Positions 33,256-41,269 of a stretch of 64,000 bases of DNA are shown one piece after another. This DNA comes from JBFMFH01 sp964481395 (GTDB lineage: Bacteria > Acidobacteriota > Vicinamibacteria > Vicinamibacterales > JAKQTR01), in the NCBI GenBank assembly GCA_964481395.1, contig CAYZYG010000015.1:1-64000 (forward strand), in the 5' to 3' direction. The notes under the pieces were generated by a model. That model searched no databases, was not told the origin of the DNA, and was given only the letters and a program-made list of their open reading frames with translations. A program made the position numbers and the translations under genes. Within the stretch, counting starts at the first letter, position 1. Every line of letters starts with the position of its first letter.

Positions 33256-34443
33256 TCAGGAGGACTGCGGGCCGGTCCCCCCGCTCCCGCCGGCCGGCTG
33301 GAGCGCAAACGGCCGGCTCGCCTCGCCGAAGTAGACGGACACGTGCGGGAACGGAATCTCGATCCCCTGGGCGTCGAACGCCTTCTTGATGCGCCGTCGG
33401 TACTCGCGGCCCACTTCCCACTGCTTGAGGGGCACGGTCTTCAGCCTGGCCTTGATGGTCACCTGCGAGTCCTGGAAGGCGTCGACGCCCATGATCTCGA
33501 TGGGTTCGAGCATGTTCGGCCCGAACGCGGGATCGGCCCGCAGTTCCGCGGAGACGGCCTTCATCACCTCGACGACCCGATCCGTGTCTTCTTTGTAGGC
33601 CACGCCCATGTCCAGCACGTAGTAGGAGAAGTCCTTCGTCAGATTGGACATCTGCTGCACGGATCCGTTCGGGAAGATGTGAACGGTGCCCGACACGTCA
33701 CGCAAGACGATCGTCCGCAGGGTGATAGCCTCGACGAGCCCGCCCGTGCCGTTGATGTTCGCGACGTCGCCGACCCGGATCTGATCCTCGAAAATCAGAA
33801 AGAACCCGCTGATGATGTCGCGGACGAGCGTCTGGGCGCCGAAGCCCACGGCGAGACCCGCGATCCCGGCGCCGGTCAGCACGGGCATGATGTTGATGCC
33901 GAACTCGTGGAGCACCATGAGCGTCGCCACGACCGTCACCGCGGTATTGACGACGTTGCGGATCAGCTTGCCAAGCGTCCGGGCCCGCTTCGCGCGTTCG
34001 ATCCCCTGGGGCCCCTCCTCCCGGCTCAGTTGCTCTTCGAACCGGGTGACCACCGTGCCGACGATGCGCATGAGGCCGTAGGCCAGGAGCACCACGAACG
34101 CCACGTGCATGCCCGACCTCAGGAGCCAGCCCTCCAGCGTCTTCAGGCGCAACCCGCCCTCGATCCGGGCACCCGCCATGTCGAGGGCCGGCCCGGTAAG
34201 CGCGGCGGCGACGAGGAGAAAGACGACCCCCCAGATCACACGGATCGGCCGTCGAACGATTGGGGCCCTGAACGATGCGGCGTCCTTCTCGCCCGACAGC
34301 GTGAGAAGCAGCAGGCGGGCCACGCGGGCGGCGAGGTGCGCGGCCAGCCAGGCGATCGCCAGCACGACGCCGAAGGCAGCGGCCGCCGTCGCCCACCGAA
34401 AGTCGCTGCCAAAGATGGTATTCAGCATCTGAGGTGCCTCCAT
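33256..34443 (-). CDS. MscS family mechanosensitive ion channel
   Basis: 395 residues. Three to four N-terminal helices, then the pore helix and MscS core LTGAGIAGLAVGFGAQTLVRD, followed by the beta domain (RVGDVANINGTGGLVEAITL, FPNGSVQQMSN) and an alpha/beta C-terminal domain ending with IEIPFPHVSVYFG. It relieves osmotic stress by opening under membrane tension. The start may be ATG 34443 or the Met five residues later. It is followed 46 bases downstream by the M19 gene on the same strand. Confidence 0.93.
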   Translation of the reverse strand: MEAPQMLNTIFGSDFRWATAAAAFGVVLAIAWLAAHLAARVARLLLLTLSGEKDAASFRAPIVRRPIRVIWGVVFLLVAAALTGPALDMAGARIEGGLRLKTLEGWLLRSGMHVAFVVLLAYGLMRIVGTVVTRFEEQLSREEGPQGIERAKRARTLGKLIRNVVNTAVTVVATLMVLHEFGINIMPVLTGAGIAGLAVGFGAQTLVRDIISGFFLIFEDQIRVGDVANINGTGGLVEAITLRTIVLRDVSGTVHIFPNGSVQQMSNLTKDFSYYVLDMGVAYKEDTDRVVEVMKAVSAELRADPAFGPNMLEPIEIMGVDAFQDSQVTIKARLKTVPLKQWEVGREYRRRIKKAFDAQGIEIPFPHVSVYFGEASRPFALQPAGGSGGTGPQSS

Positions 34444-34494
34444 CCGCGTATGGTAACAACCCCGTGTCGGATCGGCACCCCGGATGGCTCAGGT

Positions 34495-34977
34495 TCAGGC
34501 GGGTTTCGCGAGCGTCTTCGACTTTGCTTTCCGTCTGGGGCGGGCGTGTGAACTCAGCACCTTCAGGCGATCCTCGCCGCCGATGACCAGCAGCGGCTGC
34601 GTCGGATCCTTGAGCAGATTGAAGAACCGGCCGTCGTGGGTGCGGATGTAGACCTCGCGGCCGTCGGTCAGCAGCGTCACCGGACCGTCGTCGCCGGCCG
34701 CCTCGAACAGACGTACCTGGAAGTACTCGCGGAGCGTGTCGAGCAGGTCTCGCAGCTCGGAAATCGAAAACCCCCGGTGGCGCAGATCGGCCAGGACCAT
34801 GATCTCCAGCAGGTCCACCGGCGTATACCGGCGCTCGGTGAAGCCGCCGGCCTCGGTGCGGTGCGCGGCGACGGCGGGCTGGATGAGCCGCTGGCGCTCC
34901 CACCACTTGAGCTGATCCGCCGTGAGACCGGTCAGCGTGATGACCTCGCGCGTCGTGTAGTACTTCTTCAGGCGCAT
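34495..34977 (-). CDS. MerR family transcriptional regulator
   Basis: 160 residues. N-terminal winged helix-turn-helix (YYTTREVITLTGLTADQLKW, then FTERRYTPVDLLEIMVLADL) followed by a dimer helix and an unusual C-terminal domain (DDGPVTLLTDGREVYIRTHD) without conserved cysteines, so it is not a typical metal sensor. Its start overlaps the end of the pterin dehydratase gene by 10 bases, giving translational coupling. Targets unknown. Confidence 0.85.
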   Translation of the reverse strand: MRLKKYYTTREVITLTGLTADQLKWWERQRLIQPAVAAHRTEAGGFTERRYTPVDLLEIMVLADLRHRGFSISELRDLLDTLREYFQVRLFEAAGDDGPVTLLTDGREVYIRTHDGRFFNLLKDPTQPLLVIGGEDRLKVLSSHARPRRKAKSKTLAKPA

Positions 34978-35228
34978 CGATCGGCCATCCGCGCGCCCGC
35001 AAGGTCTTTCTCGGTCACGCGCCCTTCACTGTGTGTCGTGTACTCGACGGTCACGCGCCGGAAATTGATCGTGACGTCGGGGTGATGATCGGCGGCCTCG
35101 GCCCCCGGCACCAGCCGGGTCACGAACGCCACGGCATCGGGAAATCCGTCGAAGACGAACTCCTTGCGAAGCGCCGTTCCGGTGAACGTCCAGCCCGGAA
35201 GGTCCCGCAGCGCGGCATCCAACTCCAC
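34968..35228 (-). CDS. phhB: 4a-hydroxytetrahydrobiopterin dehydratase (pterin-4a-carbinolamine dehydratase)
   Basis: Recycles the oxidised pterin cofactor of aromatic amino acid hydroxylases. The family motif EAADHHPDVTINFRRVTVEY is intact. GTG at 35228 gives 86 residues, close to the usual 95-110; longer frames translate the heptamer hairpin at 35248. TATACT ends 7 bases before this GTG, suggesting a leaderless message. No aromatic hydroxylase gene is in the window. It overlaps the MerR gene. Confidence 0.88.
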   Translation of the reverse strand: MELDAALRDLPGWTFTGTALRKEFVFDGFPDAVAFVTRLVPGAEAADHHPDVTINFRRVTVEYTTHSEGRVTEKDLAGARMADRCA

Positions 35229-35235
35229 GGGAAGA

Positions 35236-35241
35236 AGTATA
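35236..35241 (-). promoter_or_regulatory. TATACT box, probable leaderless start
   Basis: Minus-strand TATACT followed by TCTTCCC and then GTG at 35228. With the usual 6-8 bases from -10 to the start of transcription, the message would begin at or next to the start codon. There is no Shine-Dalgarno-like sequence. Confidence 0.5.
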
Positions 35242-35247
35242 TCCAAC

Positions 35248-35299
35248 CCGGGGGCCGGGGATCGGGGATCAGATATGGAGTCCCCAGTCCCCAATCGTG
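35248..35299 (+). repeat. Heptamer hairpin element
   Basis: GGGGGCCGGGGATCGGGGAT, CAGATATGGA, then GTCCCCAGTCCCCAATCG. It lies directly upstream of the phhB -10 box. Confidence 0.9.
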
Positions 35300-35344
35300 G
35301 TCCTGGGCGGGGGGTAGAGCGGGAGGAGAGCGGGAGCACTCCGG

Positions 35345-35374
35345 GAACACCCCCGGGGTAGAGCGGGGGTGTTC
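35345..35374 (-). terminator. Hairpin at the thiO stop codon
   Basis: GAACACCCCC and GGGGGTGTTC form a perfect 10-bp stem with a 10-base loop (GGGGTAGAGC), touching the thiO stop. There is no T run, so it may be an attenuating or protective structure instead of a classical terminator. Confidence 0.5.
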
Positions 35375-36492
35375 TACAGCGCGCTGCCGAGGCGATCGGG
35401 GCTCAGGGCGGCTGCCACCGGATCGGTCTTCCGATCGAGCACGAAATCGGCCACGACCCGCGCCGTCAGCGGAGCCAGGAGAATGCCGTTGCGGTAGTGG
35501 CCGGTGGCGAACACGAGTCCGGGGACCCGTTTCGACGGGCCGACAATCGGCAGGTCGTCCGCTGACGCTGGGCGCAGGCCCGTCCGGATCTCGAGGAACC
35601 CCGCCCGCCACGCCAGAGGCAGCAGCGAACACGTCGCTTCGAGCAGATCCCGGACGCCAGCCACGGCTGGCTGTTCGTCGAACCCGGCATCCTCGCTCGT
35701 GGCTCCGGCGAGCAGCGTCCCGTCCCGGAGCGGCACGATGTAGCAGTCTTCGCTCCACAGGATGCCCTCGGGCAGACGGCCCGGCCACGCCAGCCTCAGC
35801 AATTCCCCCCTGACAGGTCGCACGGGCAGACGTTCACCAGCGATGTCGATCTGGCCCGCCCAGCTTCCGGCCGCCAGCACGACATTCGGGGCGGTCATCT
35901 CGCGGTCTTCGAACAGCACGCGAACGCCCCCGGCCGGATTCGGCTCGACCGCCGTGGCCCGAGTCGTCTCGAGGATTTCCGCGCCGTGACGGCGCGCCAC
36001 CGCCACCAGCGCCGCCGTCAACTGACGGGCCACGACGTAACCGTGATGCGGCACGAGCAGCCCGGCGGTCACGCCTTCCGACAGTTCCTGCTCCGCAGCG
36101 CGCACGGCTGCCCCGTCGAGGTACTCGCTGGTGATCCCGAACTTCGCCAGCAGCGCCGCGGCGGCCTTGAGCCTGACGGCGCCGGTCTGATCCAGGGCGA
36201 TCTCGAGCGATCCGCACCGAGCGTACTCCACGTCCATCCAACTCTCGCGGCGCACCATCTCGACGAAGTCGTCGTAGGCCTCCAGGCTGCGGAGCCCCAG
36301 CTCGAGCAGCGGCCCGCCGCTCTGTCCCTCGATGAACGGAACCAGAGTCCCGGCCGATGCCTGCGTGGCGCCTTGCCCAGGGCTGCGCATGTCGGCAAGC
36401 GTCACGCGCGCGCCGCGCCTGGCCAGTTCAGCGGCCACGGCACAGCCGATGACGCCTCCGCCGATGACGACGATGGAATGACGACGAGTCAT
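35374..36492 (-). CDS. thiO: Glycine oxidase/FAD-dependent amine oxidase (ThiO type)
   Basis: FAD enzyme oxidising glycine to iminoglycine (for thiazole synthesis in thiamine formation) or a related D-/imino acid. 372 residues. Dinucleotide-binding motif VVIGGGVIGCAVAAELARRG at the N-terminus, a DAO-type domain with PVRPVRGELLRL, and the C-terminal FAD-contact motif GLVFATGHYRNGILLAPLTA typical of ThiO. No other thiamine gene lies nearby, so a general amino acid oxidase role remains possible. Confidence 0.85.
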   Translation of the reverse strand: MTRRHSIVVIGGGVIGCAVAAELARRGARVTLADMRSPGQGATQASAGTLVPFIEGQSGGPLLELGLRSLEAYDDFVEMVRRESWMDVEYARCGSLEIALDQTGAVRLKAAAALLAKFGITSEYLDGAAVRAAEQELSEGVTAGLLVPHHGYVVARQLTAALVAVARRHGAEILETTRATAVEPNPAGGVRVLFEDREMTAPNVVLAAGSWAGQIDIAGERLPVRPVRGELLRLAWPGRLPEGILWSEDCYIVPLRDGTLLAGATSEDAGFDEQPAVAGVRDLLEATCSLLPLAWRAGFLEIRTGLRPASADDLPIVGPSKRVPGLVFATGHYRNGILLAPLTARVVADFVLDRKTDPVAAALSPDRLGSAL

Positions 36493-36501
36493 GGGAAAAG
36501 G

Positions 36502-36634
36502 CAGTTATCAGTTTTCAGTTTTCAGCAGTTTTGAGTTCAGAGTTCAGAGTTCAGAGTTCAGAATCGTGACTCGTGTGACTCATCACTCACAACTGACAAC
36601 TGACAACTGATAACTGATAACTGATAACTCACTA
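36502..36634. repeat. AT-richer heptamer arrays
   Basis: Two arrays with period 7: GTTCAGA repeated four times after GTTTTCA units (36502-36564), and ACTGACA/ACTGATA repeated (36583-36634). Part of the sequence (CAGTTATCAGTT against AACTGATAACTG) can pair between arrays. They fill the gap between the M42 stop and the thiO start and contrast with the GC-rich surroundings. Confidence 0.9.
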
Positions 36635-36658
36635 CAGAATACCAGCGGTCGGCTCGCG

Positions 36659-38668
36659 TCAGTACTTCTCCGCGAGGCGCGCAATCAGCGTCGCCAGTGC
36701 CTCCAGATCCCGCCCGTCGAGTACCTCGACCGGCGAGTGGGAGTGCCGCCCGGGCCACGACAGCCCGACCTCGACGGCCCCGCCTGCGCTGAACGCCGCC
36801 GCATCCGTGCCTCCCAGCGTCATGCCGAGCTGGACGGGCACGCCCCCCTCGCGGGCCACCGCGAGCACGCGGTCGATGGCCGACGCAGGCGTGATGGACC
36901 GGCTGTCCAGCACCCGAACGACGGCTCCGCCCCCCAGGGGCGCGTACGCCAGGTGCCCGGGATCCAGCGGCGCGTCGGTCGTCACGAACGTGTCCACGGC
37001 GAAGGCCGTGTGCGGGCGCATCCGTTCCGCGAGAGCCCGCGCGCCGGCGAGTCCGGTCTCCTCTTCCACGGTCCAGGCAAAGGTCACGCGATTCTTCACG
37101 GCCGACGGGTCGATGGCCCGCAACGCCATCAGCAGAGCGGTCGCCCCTCCCCGGTCGTCCATCGATCGGGCCGCGGCCCTCCCGCCGGCGAGCGGCATGA
37201 AGCGCTTCGGCACGGTGGCGCTCTGCCCCGTCTGGATCCCAAGCCCCTGCGTCTCCGCCGCGCTCATCGTCCCGAAGTACAGCGCCAGCGTCTTCAGCTC
37301 GGGCTGCTGCGTCGTCGCAGTCTCGTACCCCTCACGAGGCGTGACGATGGCGGGAACAGGCCCGGAGGGCGTCTGCACGAAGACCGGGTGGGCCTCGAAC
37401 TGCGACAGCGTCATCCCGCCACGCGTCCGAACGGTCGCGCGGCCGTCCTCGCGGATGCCGGTGATCTCGAAACCGACCTCATCCGTGTGCGCGATGAAGA
37501 CGAGCCCCCTACCGCCGCTGCCGAGGCTGACGAGGATGTTCCCCTTCTCGTCCACCTGGGGCTTCGCCCACGCCGGGATCTGCTTCAGGACGGCGTCGCG
37601 CGAAGGCCCTTCATGACCGGAGACGCCAGAGGTTTCGACCAGCGCCTTCAGCGTCGTGAACGCAGGCGACAGCGCCGGCGGCGCGGCCGGCGCCGGAGCT
37701 GGCACGGGAAACGCCGACGGGGCGGCTGCGGGCCCGCTCAAGCCGGCGGCGGATACCATGTCCTGCGCGAGCGCCGCGATGTCGCCGGTATCGACGACCT
37801 CGACAGGGGTGTCCGGAAACAACGCCGCCACGGGTTTGTGCTCGACCGCCGTGTTCTCCCAGCCGGCCGGCGCCGTCCAGCGGCGCGGCGCCGCAAAGAG
37901 GAGCATCGCGCGGTCGGCGGGTGTCGCGGCCGCGAGGCGCGCCAGGCCGCGTCCGCCAAACTGCGATTGCGCCACCCACGCGATGGTGACTGTTCCCGCA
38001 GGGACGGGCGCAGCCGAGAATCTCCTCAACACTTCGACGAGAGCCTGCGCCGCGGCGCGCGACCGGATGGCCACCCCAGCCACGCGACCGGCCGCCAGAG
38101 CGTGCACGCGGTCCCGCAGGCTGACGGGATCCAGCAGCCGGATCCCGAGACGCTCGACGTCCTCGGCACTCGTCGCGCCCACGTCCACCCAGAGATCCTG
38201 GACGGTCCGGATGCGTTCGTTTTCCGCGGTGCCCAAGAAGGTGCGCAGGTGCAGGGACTCGGTGGCGATGACGCCTGGCACGGTCACACCGGCGGACGTC
38301 CGAATCGACACCGGCTGCCCGACGAGGAACTGATCCGCGAGCCGGTGCCCCGGGTTCGCCGTGTGGCGGTGGAGGCGGAGGTACCCGCCCTCCGTGATGC
38401 GCGAGACGACGTGTCCGCCTTCATCCAGGGGCGCGGCGATGACGAGATGCGGCGTGCCGGAACCAAGCGTCACGACCAGGTTTCCCAGTTCGTCGACGTG
38501 CGGCGCGGCCCACGGCGGCAGTTGCGCACGGATGGCGGAGCGGACGGCGTCCTCGCGCCCCGCCACGCCGTCGGCCTGAGCCAGCGCGACGAAGCGCTCG
38601 GGCAACGGCTGGGCAACAGCCAGGCTGCACGGCAGCAGGATGAGCACGATGCACGTACGGATGAACAT
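36659..38668 (-). CDS. Secreted double M42-type aminopeptidase with a degenerate N-terminal copy
   Basis: 669 residues with a signal peptide. Two copies of an M42-like domain are joined by an Ala/Pro linker near 315-345. The C-terminal copy keeps the metal and catalytic motifs: IAHTDEVGFEI (about 393), SMDDRGGATALL (about 500), FAWTVEEETGLAGARAL (about 533), a late DxF-type ligand (AFAVDTFVTT) and HSHSPVEVLD. The N-terminal copy reads IAAPLDEGGHVV and IAWVAQSQFGGRGLARL at the same places, so it lacks the His and catalytic Glu and is probably non-catalytic. M42 enzymes are dinuclear metal aminopeptidases, usually cytoplasmic; export is notable. Confidence 0.88.
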   Translation of the reverse strand: MFIRTCIVLILLPCSLAVAQPLPERFVALAQADGVAGREDAVRSAIRAQLPPWAAPHVDELGNLVVTLGSGTPHLVIAAPLDEGGHVVSRITEGGYLRLHRHTANPGHRLADQFLVGQPVSIRTSAGVTVPGVIATESLHLRTFLGTAENERIRTVQDLWVDVGATSAEDVERLGIRLLDPVSLRDRVHALAAGRVAGVAIRSRAAAQALVEVLRRFSAAPVPAGTVTIAWVAQSQFGGRGLARLAAATPADRAMLLFAAPRRWTAPAGWENTAVEHKPVAALFPDTPVEVVDTGDIAALAQDMVSAAGLSGPAAAPSAFPVPAPAPAAPPALSPAFTTLKALVETSGVSGHEGPSRDAVLKQIPAWAKPQVDEKGNILVSLGSGGRGLVFIAHTDEVGFEITGIREDGRATVRTRGGMTLSQFEAHPVFVQTPSGPVPAIVTPREGYETATTQQPELKTLALYFGTMSAAETQGLGIQTGQSATVPKRFMPLAGGRAAARSMDDRGGATALLMALRAIDPSAVKNRVTFAWTVEEETGLAGARALAERMRPHTAFAVDTFVTTDAPLDPGHLAYAPLGGGAVVRVLDSRSITPASAIDRVLAVAREGGVPVQLGMTLGGTDAAAFSAGGAVEVGLSWPGRHSHSPVEVLDGRDLEALATLIARLAEKY

Positions 38669-38876
38669 GGGACCTCCGTTTCAGGCACCCGACGTCCCGA
38701 CGGGCGGAGTCGCTGCAGAGGCGCCAAGGTCAGCTCCGGCCGTCAACGACTAGGCGAAGGGCGGCCCGTCGTGAGATGATCATCCGTACACGTCATCCGA
38801 AGTGCAACTGCTGGCCCCAGTCGGGGGCGGTGTCGCCCCTGTCGATGCCCACCCGACCGGATGGGGGAAACACCGT

Positions 38877-40193
38877 ATGGCCGAGCGCAACGGGAACACC
38901 TCGCTGATCTACGACTGGAACGTGGCGGGCACCGGCTATCCGCACCGGCACCACCCAGTGGAGTTCGACGATGAGACGCTGCGCGACGGGCTGCAGTCGC
39001 CCTCGGTCCGCGACCCTTCCATCGGGAGGAAGATCGAACTGCTGCACCTCATGGCGCAGCTCGGCATCCACAGCGCCGATCTCGGCCTTCCCGCGGCCGG
39101 ACCGCGCGCCAGGGCGGACATCATTGCGCTCTGTGAGGAGATCGAGCGCTCGCACCTGCCCATCACGCCCAACTGCGCAGTGCGGACGACCGTCTCCGAC
39201 ATCACGGCGCTCATCCAGGTCAGCGACAAGGTCGGCCGGCCCATCGAGGCGGCCGCGTTCATCGGCAGCTCGCCCATCCGCCAGTTCGCCGAGGACTGGT
39301 CGCTGGACCACATGCTCAAGCTCACGGACGAGGCCGTGTCGCTGGCGGTGAAGCACGGCATCCCCGTGATGTACGTCACGGAGGACACCACCCGCGCGAT
39401 GCCCGAGACCATCCGCCGCCTGTACCGAACGGCCATCGAGGCCGGGGCGCGCCGCATCTGCGTGACGGACACCGTCGGCCACATCACGCCGCGCGGCGTA
39501 CGCAATCTCATCCCGTACATGCGCCAGCTCATTCAGGAGACGGGCGAGGACATCAAACTCGACTGGCACGGCCACAACGACCGCGGCCTCGCCGTGATCA
39601 ACACCATCACCGCCATGACGTCCGGGGTGGATCGCGTTCACGCGACCGCGCTCGGCGTCGGTGAACGGGTCGGCAACTGTTCGATGGACCAGCTGCTCGT
39701 CAACCTCCGGCTGATGAACTACATCGACACGGACCTCTCGTCGTTGCGCCGCTACGTCCAGAGCGCCAGCGAGGCCACGGGGATGGCGGTACCGAGCAAC
39801 TACCCCGTCTTCGGCGAGGACGCATTCCGCACCGCCACGGGCGTGCACGCGGCCGCGATCATCAAGGCGAAGAAGAAGGGCGACGACTGGCTGGCGGATC
39901 GCATCTACTCGGGCGTGCCGGCGGCCATGGTCGGGTCGCACCAGGTCATCGAGATCGGATTCATGTCTGGCGTCTCGAACATCGTCCACTGGCTGGTCGC
40001 CCGCGGCATCGAGCCGGATCAGCCGCTGGTCGAGGCGATCTTCCGCGCGGCCAAGGAACGCGACCGCGTCCTGACGGAGGACGAGATCATGCAGATCGTG
40101 AAGTTCGTCGCGGAAGCCGCCGTCGAGACGGACCCGCTGCCGCTCGACACGATCGAGGGCTGGAAGGTCAGTCTGCGCAAGGAACCGGCCTAG
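38877..40193 (+). CDS. Isopropylmalate/homocitrate synthase-family enzyme (HMGL-like), without regulatory domain
   Basis: 438 residues. A TIM-barrel acyl-CoA-condensing or aldolase-type enzyme: FDDETLRDGLQSPSV carries the metal and catalytic Arg/Asp, VTDTVGHITPRG and DWHGHNDRGLA hold the metal-binding HxH, and a catalytic-lid region follows (GVHAAAIIKAKKKGDD). It ends about where LeuA loses its C-terminal leucine-binding domain, so feedback control by leucine is not expected. No leu or nif gene is near. The ATG at 38877 is used. Homocitrate, methylthioalkylmalate or isopropylmalate synthesis are all possible. Confidence 0.8.
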   Translation: MAERNGNTSLIYDWNVAGTGYPHRHHPVEFDDETLRDGLQSPSVRDPSIGRKIELLHLMAQLGIHSADLGLPAAGPRARADIIALCEEIERSHLPITPNCAVRTTVSDITALIQVSDKVGRPIEAAAFIGSSPIRQFAEDWSLDHMLKLTDEAVSLAVKHGIPVMYVTEDTTRAMPETIRRLYRTAIEAGARRICVTDTVGHITPRGVRNLIPYMRQLIQETGEDIKLDWHGHNDRGLAVINTITAMTSGVDRVHATALGVGERVGNCSMDQLLVNLRLMNYIDTDLSSLRRYVQSASEATGMAVPSNYPVFGEDAFRTATGVHAAAIIKAKKKGDDWLADRIYSGVPAAMVGSHQVIEIGFMSGVSNIVHWLVARGIEPDQPLVEAIFRAAKERDRVLTEDEIMQIVKFVAEAAVETDPLPLDTIEGWKVSLRKEPA

Positions 40194-40215
40194 GAGGGTG
40201 CGGTCTCGGCTGACC

Positions 40216-40956
40216 TCAGGCGGACCGGCGCGAGAGCCGGCGCACGGTCTTCTTCGTCACGGCAAAGACGACGAACGCCGCGCCCACGACGGCGAAGTTC
40301 CTGGCCCACAGGGGATCGAACGCCCAGGCTCCAGCCCGGCGCGTCTCCTGGACGGCATCGAGCACGAACGCCCCGGCGGCAATCACGGTGAGTCCGTGAA
40401 TCTCCTGGACCACGCGGGCCCAGGACGATACGGGGGGGCCGGGGATGCGCCTCCGCAGCGACGGCACCATCGCCGGCACGCGCGCGGCCCACGCCAGGAA
40501 CGTCGCGCCGAAACGGCCTTCGAGGAAGGCCTCCTCACGGGCGGCAACACGCTCGTAGTAGAGGATCGTCGCCAGGAACGTGATGACGCCCAGGTACCAC
40601 AGGCCGGGAAACAACGCGAGCCCCAGTGCCATCAACCCGTTCGCCACGTAGAGCGGGTGCCGCAGGATCGAGTAGATCCCGCTGCTGCGAAGCTCCGAGG
40701 CGCGCGGATCGACGGTACTGCGTTCCGACGTGCCGGCTGGCGCCGTGCCGACGGCCCAGATGCGAACGGCCAGGCCCGCCAGCGCAATCGCGACCGCGCA
40801 CGCCTCCCACAGACGTTCCGCCTCCCGCGAAGTGAAGGGTCCCGGCTCCAGCACCACGCCGACGAGGAGGAGCGGCACCAGCACCAGCGGAGCGTAGCTC
40901 CGCCAGCGGAACAGCCAATCGCCATCCTGAACGATTTGGTCGGTGAGCTTCATCAC
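40216..40956 (-). CDS. Isoprenylcysteine methyltransferase-like (ICMT/PEMT) membrane protein
   Basis: 246 residues with about five helices. The signature SSGIYSILRHPLYVANGLMA followed by YYERVAAREEAFLEGRFG is the S-adenosylmethionine-binding region of small membrane methyltransferases. These methylate lipids, phospholipids or isoprenoid-linked groups. It converges on the synthase gene with a 22-base gap. Substrate unknown. Confidence 0.8.
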   Translation of the reverse strand: MMKLTDQIVQDGDWLFRWRSYAPLVLVPLLLVGVVLEPGPFTSREAERLWEACAVAIALAGLAVRIWAVGTAPAGTSERSTVDPRASELRSSGIYSILRHPLYVANGLMALGLALFPGLWYLGVITFLATILYYERVAAREEAFLEGRFGATFLAWAARVPAMVPSLRRRIPGPPVSSWARVVQEIHGLTVIAAGAFVLDAVQETRRAGAWAFDPLWARNFAVVGAAFVVFAVTKKTVRRLSRRSA

Positions 40957-41121
40957 CGTGCCATTCTGGCCTCAGACTCCCCTCTCGGCCAAGCGGCACG
41001 TTCTCCATCTGAGGACCCTCCAGAACGGACTTGTCCCCTCCACAAGACAGGCGTCCACCATCCTGATTTGCTAAACTGCTCCTGTTCCACGAGTTAGCAC
41101 GGGCCAGGCAGAGCCTGTCCC

Positions 41122-41136
41122 GGGCACAGACCTTGC
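41122..41136 (+). promoter_or_regulatory. Candidate sigma-54 promoter upstream of the glycine-zipper protein gene
   Basis: GGGCACAGACCTTGC matches TGGCACG-N4-TTGC with mismatches only at the first T and the last G of the -24 part. It shares 17 of 20 bases with the box at 63939 (GCACAG, TTGCTT and GTCC in the same spacing). It lies 134 bases before the ATG at 41270. The rest of the 313-base gap (40957-41269) holds repeat B and no gene. Confidence 0.45.
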
Positions 41137-41241
41137 TTCGTCCTTTGATGCGCAGACGTGGTAACGGTTTGCGCCCTCGGGACGAAGTGCTGAGCGAGCC
41201 GAAAGGCAGCACGTCGCCGAACTGGTGAGTCGAAGCACCTC
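41133..41241 (+). repeat. Dispersed repeat family B, copy 2
   Basis: CTTTGATGCGCAGACGTGG, TTTGCGCCCTCGGGACGAAG, TGCTGAGCGAG, CACGTCGCCGA and GTCGAAGCAC. It shares most blocks, including flanks, with the inverted copy at 46733-46866. Confidence 0.7.
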
Positions 41242-41269
41242 GTCTCGAAGCAGAGGCAGGAGAAGGCCC

